Shown here piece after piece: positions 1-5,668 of a stretch of 7,266 nucleotides of DNA (position 1 is its first letter; each line of letters starts with the position of its first letter). The stretch covers positions 1 through 7,266 of the forward strand of contig JAEWFU010000345.1 of assembly GCA_023388675.1 (NCBI GenBank), given 5' to 3'. The position numbers were made by a program, and so were the translations under genes. Below the pieces are notes generated by a model. That model saw only the letters and a program-made list of their open reading frames with translations. It searched no databases and was not told the DNA's origin. Origin of the DNA: Pseudomonadota bacterium (lineage in GTDB: Bacteria > Pseudomonadota > Alphaproteobacteria > Rhizobiales > Rhizobiaceae).

Positions 1-443
1 CCTCTTCGGCGCTCGCCTTCAGCATCGTCAAATATGCGGGTGCGGCCTATCTGATCTGGATCGGCCTGCGCAAGATTTTCGGGCGCGCGGAAGCCGCCAG
101 CACGGAGGGTGATTTGCAGCCCAGGCGTGACAACCTGCGGCTGTTCCGGGAAGGGTTCATCGTCAACCTGCTCAACCCCAAGACAGCGCTGTTTTTCCTC
201 GCCTTCCTGCCGCAATTCGTGGAGGTGGAACGCGGCCATGTCGGCATGCAGATTGCCGTGCTCGGCCTGCTGTTCACGCTGATCGGCATGATCACCGATG
301 GCTGCTATGCGCTTGCTGCGGGCTCCATCGGCAACCGGCTCAAGCAGAGCCCCGGCTATCTGAAGGCAGAGCGCTACGTCAGCGGTGTCGTCTTCATCGG
401 CCTCGGCCTGACCGCTGCGTTTGCGGGCAACCAGAAGAAGTAG
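1..443 (+). CDS. LysE/RhtB-family amino-acid exporter, 5'-truncated
   Basis: This is an inner-membrane exporter of the LysE/RhtB family, which pumps amino acids or their derivatives (lysine, homoserine, threonine and similar) out of the cell. The start lies left of the window; the frame is open from base 3 and ends in TAG at 441-443. About 146 residues are visible, against roughly 205-210 in full family members, so about 60 N-terminal residues are missing. The family hallmark is clear: GFIVNLLNPKTALFFLAFLP, with the conserved Asn-Pro-Lys before a hydrophobic helix. Hydrophobic stretches before it (ALAFSIVKYAGAAYLIWIGL) and after it (IAVLGLLFTLIGMI, then VVFIGLGLTAAFAG at the C-terminus) match the family's later membrane helices. 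The substrate cannot be told from sequence. The gene converges on the universal stress protein gene, with a RIME-like repeat between the two. Confidence 0.9.
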   Translation, partial: SSALAFSIVKYAGAAYLIWIGLRKIFGRAEAASTEGDLQPRRDNLRLFREGFIVNLLNPKTALFFLAFLPQFVEVERGHVGMQIAVLGLLFTLIGMITDGCYALAAGSIGNRLKQSPGYLKAERYVSGVVFIGLGLTAAFAGNQKK

Positions 444-444
444 C

Positions 445-545
445 CTGGAGCGGCGTGCGCTTCGACAAACGCGGTCCCGCTGTTCCAGGTTCTTGTTTGT
501 GCATGTCTTTATCCCGAAACCGATACCCGCTTTCGGGAGACATGC
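445..545. repeat. RIME-like rhizobial intergenic palindromic repeat
   Basis: This palindromic element fills almost the whole gap between two convergent genes. The right half is a near-perfect long hairpin: GCATGTCT (501-508) pairs with AGACATGC (538-545), and TCCCGAAA (512-519) pairs with TTTCGGGA (531-538); three bases (509-511) bulge on the left arm. The left half is a weaker imperfect dyad, in which AGCGGCGTGCGC near 449-460 faces GCGGTCCCGCT near 471-481. This two-hairpin layout with a GCATGTC...GACATGC arm resembles the rhizobial intergenic mosaic elements (RIME) described in Sinorhizobium and relatives; the assignment is from memory of that pattern. It ends one base before the stop codon of the stress-protein gene. 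The hairpins could also act as a transcription stop for either gene. Confidence 0.75.
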
Positions 546-546
546 C

Positions 547-1386
547 CTAGCGCGACATCAGCGTGGCGACCGGCATGGACTCCAGCAGCGTGCGGGTCGC
601 CCCGCCGAAGAAGAATTCCTTCAGCCAGGACTGGCTGTAGGCGCCCATCACCAACAGTTCCGCGCCGGTCTCGGCGATGCGGTTCTCGATCGCCTCGCCG
701 GCACCGACACCGCCCGAAGTCTCGCTGGCGAAGGTGACATTGGCGCCGTGGCGCGCAAGGGCCGCAGCGATGTCGACGCCCGCGACGGCGCCGTCCTGCT
801 GCGCGGAATCCGTTGCATCCAGCAACAGGATCTCGGTCTGTTCGGCCTGCTTGATGAAGGGAAGGGCGTCGAAGGTTGCGCGTGCGGCCTGCTGGGTGCC
901 GTTCCAGGCGACCAGCACTTTCTTGAAAGCGCAGTTCACCGACACGGCATAAGGCACGAACAGGACCGGGCGACCGCTCTCGAACAGCAACGTCTCGACA
1001 TTGGCGTGCGAACCCGAGCTGCCGTCGGGATCAGCCTGCTGCACGATGATGAGGTCGCTGGCGCGCGCGGCAACCAGCGCGCTCACGGCGCTGTCGCCGG
1101 ACACGTTCTCCATGGCCTGCCACTCGAAGGAGATGCCGTCGCGGGTTGCGCGGGCCTCGAACAGAGCCTTGATCTCCTCGCTGCGCTGCTGGTTCTGCTC
1201 CGCGCTCGCGGCGATGAAGTCCGTATCCGGAAAACCCATCGGCGTGACGTAGGGAACCGGAATCGCCTCGGCATGGACGCCGATCAGGTATGCGGAGAAG
1301 CGGTCGGCGAGCGGAAGCGCGCAATCGAGCACGCGGCCGGCATCGGCCTTGGACTGCAGCACTGCGAGGATGGTCTTGTAGGTCAT
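547..1386 (-). CDS. Universal stress protein, tandem UspA domains
   Basis: This 279-residue cytoplasmic protein has two UspA domains in tandem. Such proteins bind ATP or related nucleotides and help cells survive starvation, oxidative stress or low oxygen. The first domain covers about residues 1-146 (start MTYKTILAVL, end PVLFVPYA). The second covers about 154-279 (start KKVLVAWNGTQQAARA). The second domain ends in the phosphate-binding-loop region, MGAYSQSWLKEFFFGGATRT (247-266). There the usual G-2X-G-9X-G-S/T pattern is altered: the second glycine is Ser251, while GGAT at 261-264 is kept. The ATG at 1386 is chosen because GGAGG (1392-1396) lies 5 bases upstream and the protein then begins exactly at the first beta strand. 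The frame stays open much further upstream, but that translation is low-complexity Arg/Ala/Pro. The gene is divergent from the DUF2156 gene and has a FixK/FNR-like box upstream. Confidence 0.93.
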   Translation of the reverse strand: MTYKTILAVLQSKADAGRVLDCALPLADRFSAYLIGVHAEAIPVPYVTPMGFPDTDFIAASAEQNQQRSEEIKALFEARATRDGISFEWQAMENVSGDSAVSALVAARASDLIIVQQADPDGSSGSHANVETLLFESGRPVLFVPYAVSVNCAFKKVLVAWNGTQQAARATFDALPFIKQAEQTEILLLDATDSAQQDGAVAGVDIAAALARHGANVTFASETSGGVGAGEAIENRIAETGAELLVMGAYSQSWLKEFFFGGATRTLLESMPVATLMSR

Positions 1387-1465
1387 GTCGGCCTCCGAAG
1401 CGTTGTGGCGGGCAGGCGGCTGCACCGTCAGGGAGACAATCTGCGACGCGGGTTCCGGTTCCGCC

Positions 1466-1479
1466 TTGCGCGGGATCAA
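1466..1479 (-). promoter_or_regulatory. Candidate FixK/FNR-type binding site
   Basis: TTGCGCGGGATCAA fits the FixK-type consensus TTG(A/C)-N6-(T/G)CAA exactly, and one half-site (ATCAA) is a perfect FNR half-site. Its centre is 86.5 bases upstream of the stress-protein start. If activation followed the common -41.5 geometry, transcription would begin near 1431, and GATTGT (bottom strand, 1436-1441) would sit where a -10 box is expected. It matches the -10 consensus only weakly. Universal stress proteins are established targets of FNR/FixK-type regulators. The match could be chance, because the consensus fixes only eight positions, two of them loosely. Confidence 0.35.
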
Positions 1480-1527
1480 ACCGCAGGAGACGCCGCGCCG
1501 CAACTTTCCGCTGGAGAATAGTCCTCC

Positions 1528-1552
1528 GGCCGCCCCGGCGAAAGGGGCGGCC
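1528..1552. other. Strong GC hairpin in divergent control region
   Basis: GGCCGCCCC (1528-1536) and GGGGCGGCC (1544-1552) form a perfect 9-bp stem around the 7-base loop GGCGAAA. A smaller dyad, GGAG (1513-1516) with CTCC (1524-1527), lies beside it. No T-run follows on either strand, so it is not a convincing terminator. It lies between the stress-protein and DUF2156 genes (gap 1387-1628). It could be part of a leader RNA, an operator or simply a GC-rich dyad. Apart from this hairpin and the FixK-like site, nothing else clear was found in that 242-base gap. Confidence 0.55.
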
Positions 1553-1628
1553 CTTGCATGGCCGGCGATGTTGTGGCGACATGATCCGACTCGCGCGTGG
1601 GACGGGCGCGCGAGCAGGGGAACGGCGG

Positions 1629-2672
1629 ATGAGGAGCCTTCGCCTCGCGTTCGACGCGATGATGGACGCGCGGACCGCGCCGCTTGCTGCGGCCGGCCCC
1701 GACAAGGCCGCGCGCCTTGCGCTGGTGCAGCGCCATGGCGATTTCTCGCAGGCCTATTCGACGGCAGTGCAGGAGGGGCTGCGCCATTTCGGCGACGGGC
1801 AGGGCTATATCGCCTACGGCGCCAAGATGGGATCGCGGATCGCGCTCGGCGACCCGGTCGCGGATCGGGCACTTTGGCCCGAGCTGATCGGCAGCTTCAT
1901 CGAGAAGGCCGGCAGGCCGTGCTTCGCAGAAATTTCCCACGAAACCGCGGCGATTCTTGCCGCCAAGGGCTATCGCGTGGCCCGGATCGGTTTCGACACG
2001 GCGCTCGATCTCGACTGGTACGATTTTTCCGGACCCAAGAAGGAAAAGGCGCGCTACGCTTCGCACTGGCTGAGGCGGAACGGCTACAGCATCGTCGAAG
2101 AGCACGAATTGCCCGGTGCGGCAGAGGCCGCTGCCGCCCTGTCGGCGCAATGGCGCTGCAGCCGGATCGTGCACCGGCGCGAAATGGCGTTCATGAACCG
2201 GCCGTTCCCGACGACGCCGGATCCGCTGATGCGCCGCTTCGTGCTGTTGGCTCCCGACGGGGTGCCGGTGTCGTTGCTCTATTTCGACCCGGTGTTCAGT
2301 GACGGCAAGGTCATCGGCTATGTGGCGGTGTTCAAGCGGCGGCTGCCGGGGGTGACCCCGCATGCGGAAATCGGCATCACGAAGCATGCGGTCGAGATAT
2401 TCAAGCAGGAGGGCCGCTCGGTGGTGCTGCTGAGCCTGGCGCCGTTTGCCGACCCGCGCGCGAGCGGCTTTCCGGAGAGTGCCGCCTTCCGCTGGGCGAT
2501 GGGGCAGCTATACCGCTCGCCGGCGGTAAATCAGCGGGTGTTCAACGTGCAGGGCCATGCCGAGCAGCGGCGCAGGCTCTACGGGCGGGCGATTCCGCGT
2601 TATTTCGCATGGGGATGCGGCTCGCCGTTCCTGCACCTCGTGAGCCTGCTGCGGCTGTGCAAGGCGATCTGA
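1629..2672 (+). CDS. Stand-alone DUF2156 (LPG synthase C-terminal-like) protein
   Basis: This 347-residue protein belongs to the DUF2156 / phosphatidylglycerol lysyltransferase C-terminal family, which is built from GNAT folds. In MprF-type enzymes this domain moves an amino acid from aminoacyl-tRNA onto phosphatidylglycerol. Visible signatures are YIAYGAKMGSRIALGDPVAD (60-79), a GDP turn typical of the first GNAT half; WLRRNGYSIVE (147-157); MRRFVLLAPDGVPVSLLYFD (201-220); and the stretch around VVLLSLAPFAD (265-275), which matches the family's LSLGMAPL segment. No hydrophobic flippase domain precedes it, so it is probably cytoplasmic or peripheral to the membrane. ATG 1629 is preferred because AGGGGA lies about 7 bases upstream; an in-frame ATG at 1581 has no visible ribosome site. 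The acceptor substrate is unknown. Its TGA lies 7 bases from that of the convergent CinA-type gene, leaving no room for a separate terminator. Confidence 0.85.
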   Translation: MRSLRLAFDAMMDARTAPLAAAGPDKAARLALVQRHGDFSQAYSTAVQEGLRHFGDGQGYIAYGAKMGSRIALGDPVADRALWPELIGSFIEKAGRPCFAEISHETAAILAAKGYRVARIGFDTALDLDWYDFSGPKKEKARYASHWLRRNGYSIVEEHELPGAAEAAAALSAQWRCSRIVHRREMAFMNRPFPTTPDPLMRRFVLLAPDGVPVSLLYFDPVFSDGKVIGYVAVFKRRLPGVTPHAEIGITKHAVEIFKQEGRSVVLLSLAPFADPRASGFPESAAFRWAMGQLYRSPAVNQRVFNVQGHAEQRRRLYGRAIPRYFAWGCGSPFLHLVSLLRLCKAI

Positions 2673-2679
2673 CCCGCTG

Positions 2680-3423
2680 TCAGGCCTTTACGGGGCCGAG
2701 CGCCTCGACCATGGCGCGGACCTCGGCGGCGGCGGCATCGAGCGCTTCCTGGGTTCGCGCGCGGACGACGAGCTCGGTCCAGAACGCGCCGTCGAGATAT
2801 TTCGGGTAGGAGCCGATGATCGTCTCCGGGTGCGCCTTCTGGATCTCGGCCAGCGGGCCGCCGATGACGCCCTCGCCGAACGGGCAATGAATGGCCGCCG
2901 ACAGGAGCTTCTGCCCGGTCTTCAGCGTCGGCACCACATTGTCGAGCATGGCCTGGAAGATCGCCGGCACGCCCGCCATCACATGGACGTTGGCGATGCG
3001 GAACCCCGGCGCCAGCGAGACGGGGTTGTCGATGTGGCCGGCCCCGCGCGGCATGCGCGCCATGCGCTTGCGGGCCTCGGTGAACTCGATGCCGCGCTTG
3101 GCGTAGTGCGCTTCGAGCATGGCGTAGGCGCGCTCGTCATATTCGCAAGGGACGCCGAATGCCTTCGATACGGAATCGGCGGTGATGTCGTCGTGGGTGG
3201 GGCCGATGCCACCGGTCGTGAACAGGTACGTATAGCGGGCACGCAGCGCGTTGACGGCGGCGACGATGTCGTCTTCCTCGTCCGCGACGATGCGCACCTC
3301 CTTCAGGTCGATGCCGATGGCGCTCATGACATCCGCCAGATGGCCGATATTGCGGTCCTTGGTGCGGCCCGAGAGGATTTCGTCGCCGATGACGATCATC
3401 GCGGCGGTTATGATTTCGGCCAT
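2680..3423 (-). CDS. CinA/MoaB-type molybdopterin-binding domain protein
   Basis: This 247-residue cytoplasmic protein has the MoCF/MoaB-like fold found at the N-terminus of CinA (competence/damage-inducible protein A). In CinA this domain has been linked to ADP-ribose pyrophosphatase activity and in MoaB/MogA to molybdopterin handling. Visible motifs are IGDEILSGRT (12-21), the signature GGIGPTHDD (71-79) and the segment MAGVPAIFQAML (149-160). The C-terminal nicotinamide-mononucleotide deamidase domain of full CinA (about 400+ residues) is absent; the short form is common in alphaproteobacteria. The start at 3423 is chosen because AAGGAA lies about 6 bases upstream and the family begins close to this Met; an upstream in-frame Met at 3492 would add 23 unrelated residues across the promoter region. 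It is divergent from a membrane-anchored hydrolase. The true substrate is uncertain. Confidence 0.9.
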   Translation of the reverse strand: MAEIITAAMIVIGDEILSGRTKDRNIGHLADVMSAIGIDLKEVRIVADEEDDIVAAVNALRARYTYLFTTGGIGPTHDDITADSVSKAFGVPCEYDERAYAMLEAHYAKRGIEFTEARKRMARMPRGAGHIDNPVSLAPGFRIANVHVMAGVPAIFQAMLDNVVPTLKTGQKLLSAAIHCPFGEGVIGGPLAEIQKAHPETIIGSYPKYLDGAFWTELVVRARTQEALDAAAAEVRAMVEALGPVKA

Positions 3424-3450
3424 GTCGCGTTCCTTCACAGACTGGCGGCA

Positions 3451-3479
3451 GGCATAGCGCCGCGCGTGGCGTGCGGCAA
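3451..3479 (-). promoter_or_regulatory. Candidate promoter of the CinA-type gene
   Basis: On the bottom strand TTGCCG (3474-3479) and TATGCC (3451-3456) are spaced by 17 bases. They match the sigma-70 -35 at four of six and the -10 at three of six positions. The start would fall near 3444 and give a leader of about 20 bases that carries the AAGGAA ribosome site. The -10 match is weak. Confidence 0.35.
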
Positions 3480-3485
3480 TCCCGA

Positions 3486-3513
3486 TTGCCATCGGAGTGA
3501 CCGCCGCTAGACT
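3486..3513 (+). promoter_or_regulatory. Candidate promoter of the membrane-anchored hydrolase
   Basis: TTGCCA (3486-3491) and TAGACT (3508-3513) are spaced by 16 bases, matching the sigma-70 consensus at five of six and four of six positions. Transcription would start near 3520, upstream of the ATG at 3554. This argues against the in-frame GTG at 3497, which would lie inside the promoter. Confidence 0.45.
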
Positions 3514-3553
3514 GGGTGGGCCAGTTCACAATCCTCGAAAGTGCCCATTCCCC

Positions 3554-4519
3554 ATGTTCTCAGGCATAGCCGGCATCGTCATCGCCATCCTTGCCGCCGT
3601 CGTCATGGTTGCCGCTTATTTCTTCTGGGTCACATCCCGCATAGCGCGCAAGGCGGAACGTGCCGTGCCCGCGAGGGGATCGTTCGTCACGGTCGACGGC
3701 AACCGCATCCATTATGTCGAGAGCGGCGAGGGGCGGCCGATCGTGATGATCCACGGTCTCGGCGGCACGCTGCATCACCTGCGGCGGCCACTGATGGAAG
3801 AGTTCGGCGAAGGTTATCGGCTGATCGCCATCGACCGGCCGGGTTCGGGCTATTCGACACGCGGCGTGGGGCTCGACGGGAGGCTTGCCGAGCAGGCGCG
3901 GCAGACGGTGCGCTTCATCGAGGCGCTGGGGCTGGAGAAGCCGCTGCTCGTCGGCCATTCGCTCGGCGGCGCCATCGCGCTTGCGGTGGCGCTCGACTAT
4001 CCCGACAGGATTTCGGGCCTCGCGCTGATCTCGCCGCTGACGCATTACGAGGAGGAGCCGCCGGAGGAATTCAGGGCTCTGGCGATCACCTCGCCGCTGC
4101 GTCGGCGCATCGTCGCAAACACCCTGGCGCTGCCGCTGGCGATCAGGAACGGGCCGAAGACGATGGAGTTCGTGTTCGGACCGCAGCAGCCGCCGCAGGA
4201 CTACGCGGTGGCAGGCGGCGCGATGGCCGGGCTGCGGCCGGGGCACTTCTACGCAACATGCACCGATCTCGTGGCACTTCATCACGATCTGCCGCGCCAG
4301 CAGACGCGCTACGGCGAGATAGCCATGCCGGTCGGCATCCTGTTTGGAACCGAGGACCGGGTTCTGAACTACGAGCGGCAGGGGCTGGCGATGCAGGGCA
4401 AGGTCGCCGGGCTCGACCTCGAGATCGTCAACGGCATCGGCCACATGCCGCAATATGCGATCACTGGGCAGGTGGTCGCCTTCATCCGACGCATCGCAGA
4501 GCGCGCTTTCGCTGGCTGA
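3554..4519 (+). CDS. Membrane-anchored alpha/beta hydrolase
   Basis: This 321-residue serine hydrolase of the alpha/beta fold has an N-terminal signal anchor: residues 5-27 (IAGIVIAILAAVVMVAAYFF) are hydrophobic and are followed by Arg/Lys-rich SRIARKAER. The catalytic domain is therefore probably outside the inner membrane. The oxyanion region is MIHGLGG (65-71). The nucleophile elbow is GHSLGG with Ser136. Likely triad partners are Asp268 in FGTEDR and His297 in GIGHMPQ. The DRPGSGYS loop at 94-101 is typical of the family. These features fit an esterase/lipase-like or haloperoxidase/epoxide-hydrolase-like enzyme; the substrate cannot be inferred. ATG 3554 is chosen over GTG 3497 because it starts right at the membrane segment and lies downstream of a plausible promoter; no strong ribosome site precedes it (only GAAAG at about 3537-3541). 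The gene ends tail to tail with the AraC-family regulator, 19 bases apart. Confidence 0.9.
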   Translation: MFSGIAGIVIAILAAVVMVAAYFFWVTSRIARKAERAVPARGSFVTVDGNRIHYVESGEGRPIVMIHGLGGTLHHLRRPLMEEFGEGYRLIAIDRPGSGYSTRGVGLDGRLAEQARQTVRFIEALGLEKPLLVGHSLGGAIALAVALDYPDRISGLALISPLTHYEEEPPEEFRALAITSPLRRRIVANTLALPLAIRNGPKTMEFVFGPQQPPQDYAVAGGAMAGLRPGHFYATCTDLVALHHDLPRQQTRYGEIAMPVGILFGTEDRVLNYERQGLAMQGKVAGLDLEIVNGIGHMPQYAITGQVVAFIRRIAERAFAG

Positions 4520-4543
4520 GCGGCACCACCAACGCTGCTCAGC
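4515..4543. repeat. Inverted repeat spanning both stop codons
   Basis: GCTGAGC (4515-4521) and GCTCAGC (4537-4543) are perfect inverted arms around a 15-base loop. The left arm contains the TGA of the hydrolase and the right arm contains the TGA of the convergent regulator. No T-run follows on either strand, so a role as a bidirectional terminator is possible but not shown. Confidence 0.45.
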
Positions 4544-5522
4544 GTCCTACTACCGCCTTTGCCTTGCGTGCCAGTGTAGGGCTTTCCCCAAAAGCCGCGC
4601 GATAGCGTCGGGCGAAAGACGAGGCCGAGTTGAAGCCCGTCTGCGCCGCGATCTCGGTGATCGACTTGCGCGTGTCCAGTAGCAGCCGGCGTCCCGCCTT
4701 CAGGCGCAGGGAGAGATAACATTCGCGTGGCGTCAAGTTGACCGTCTGCCGGAACAGCACCTCCAGCATCCGCTCACTCAGGCCGACGGCGCGAGCGACC
4801 GCGCGGACGCTTTTCGGCTGTTCGACATGCCGCTCCATGATACGCATCGCGGCCGATACCCGCGGCTCCTCCCAGTCGAGGCGGCCAAGCGAAACCATCG
4901 GTTGCGGGTCGTCAGCTTTATGAACCTGATCGTAGATGAAGATCGAGGCGACCTCCAGCGCAAGCCAGTATCCCTGGCGCTCGCGTATCAGGTTCAGAAC
5001 CATGTCGAGGGCGAGCGAGGCGCCTCCCGTCGTGAAGCGGTTTCCGTCGACCACAAAACGATCCGCCAGCACGGAGATCGCGGGAAAGGTGGTCGCGAGT
5101 TGATCGAGATCCTCCCAATGGGTCGTGGCACGCCTGCCGTCCAGAAGCCCGGCATGACCGAGCACCCACACACCAGACTCCACGCCGCCCAGAGCAATTC
5201 CCCGTCTTGCGACCTTGCGAAGATCGGCCAGCAGCGAGGGGGTGATGTGCCTGGCGACGTTGAATGCCGCAAGCACGATCAACGCATCGCGGGGCTCGTC
5301 CGGGTCGAACGGGCCTTGAACGGGGAAGGGCAAGCCACTGGATGTGACTACGGCGTTGCCGTCCGGGCTGACAATGCGCCACGAATAAAAGTCGTACGCG
5401 CCCGCGCGATTGGCGGCACGCAGCGGCTCGAGTGTCGCGGCGAAAGAAAGCAGCGAGAATTCGGGAAGCATCAGAAAGCTGATGCGAAGGGGCTTGAGAG
5501 AGGGGACAAATATCGACTGCAT
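4539..5522 (-). CDS. GlxA-type AraC-family transcriptional regulator
   Basis: This 327-residue cytoplasmic regulator has an N-terminal DJ-1/PfpI (class-I amidotransferase-like) sensing domain at about 11-190 and a C-terminal AraC DNA-binding domain at about 222-320. The first domain shows LRISFLMLPEFSLLSFAATL (12-31), SWRIVSPDG (47-55) and AGLLDGRRATTHWE (124-137). The nucleophile-elbow position reads GGVESG (112-117) with no cysteine, so it is probably a ligand sensor rather than an enzyme. The two helix-turn-helix units lie at about 238-258 (VRAVARAVGLSERMLEVLF) and 287-310 (ITEIAAQTGFNSASSFARRY). The architecture is that of GlxA relatives such as GbdR, CdhR and ArgR, which sense glycine betaine, carnitine or arginine; the ligand here is unknown. 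The start at 5522 keeps the first beta strand; it has no strong ribosome site. Its divergent neighbour, an exported hydrolase, is the likeliest target. Confidence 0.9.
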   Translation of the reverse strand: MQSIFVPSLKPLRISFLMLPEFSLLSFAATLEPLRAANRAGAYDFYSWRIVSPDGNAVVTSSGLPFPVQGPFDPDEPRDALIVLAAFNVARHITPSLLADLRKVARRGIALGGVESGVWVLGHAGLLDGRRATTHWEDLDQLATTFPAISVLADRFVVDGNRFTTGGASLALDMVLNLIRERQGYWLALEVASIFIYDQVHKADDPQPMVSLGRLDWEEPRVSAAMRIMERHVEQPKSVRAVARAVGLSERMLEVLFRQTVNLTPRECYLSLRLKAGRRLLLDTRKSITEIAAQTGFNSASSFARRYRAAFGESPTLARKAKAVVGR

Positions 5523-5668
5523 TGCGGAAAATGCTAACTTTGCTTCGGATAATGGGGCGTTTGCAACATCCTGTCCAGCTTATGATTCTAGACGGCCAGA
5601 AGGCCGTCCGGCCGTTGCCCGCCAGTCGGGGCTGCCGGGTTCGTGGACATATCGAGGAGGAGACTTCC
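5523..5668. promoter_or_regulatory. Shared control region of regulator and exported hydrolase
   Basis: This 146-base gap lies between two divergent starts and should hold both promoters. Its left part is visibly AT-richer than the genes around it: 28 of 60 bases are G/C in 5521-5580. GATAAT at 5548-5553 is a good -10-like hexamer for the hydrolase, but no well-spaced -35 box goes with it. TTGCAA at 5561-5566 is a self-complementary hexamer that could serve as a -35 on either strand; its partner boxes are weak. The exact promoters therefore cannot be assigned by eye. A perfect palindrome lies further right at 5591-5608. Confidence 0.45.
5591..5608. repeat. Perfect palindrome, candidate operator or leader hairpin
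   Basis: GACGGCC (5591-5597) and GGCCGTC (5602-5608) form a perfect 7-bp dyad around AGAA. A third GGCCG follows at 5610-5614. It lies 60 bases upstream of the exported-hydrolase ATG. As DNA it could be an operator; as RNA it would form a stable hairpin in the 5' leader. AraC-family operators are more often direct repeats, so binding by the neighbouring regulator is not implied. Confidence 0.5.

Noticed and set aside
421..1521. A 366-codon top-strand frame opposite the stress protein
   Set aside because: It is the antisense shadow of a well-supported gene; no family resemblance, rich in Arg/Gly/His as expected of such shadows.
547..1872. A 441-codon open frame on the bottom strand extending the stress protein by 162 residues
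   Set aside because: The extra part is Arg/Ala/Pro-rich low-complexity translation of GC-rich DNA, overlaps the DUF2156 gene, and the inner ATG at 1386 has a good ribosome site and the right domain start.
2830..3510. A 226-codon top-strand frame opposite the CinA-type gene
   Set aside because: Antisense shadow; the bottom-strand frame has clear MoCF motifs.
3541..4605. A 354-codon top-strand frame overlapping the membrane-anchored hydrolase in another frame
   Set aside because: Arg/Ala-rich shadow; the other frame carries the complete catalytic triad of an alpha/beta hydrolase.
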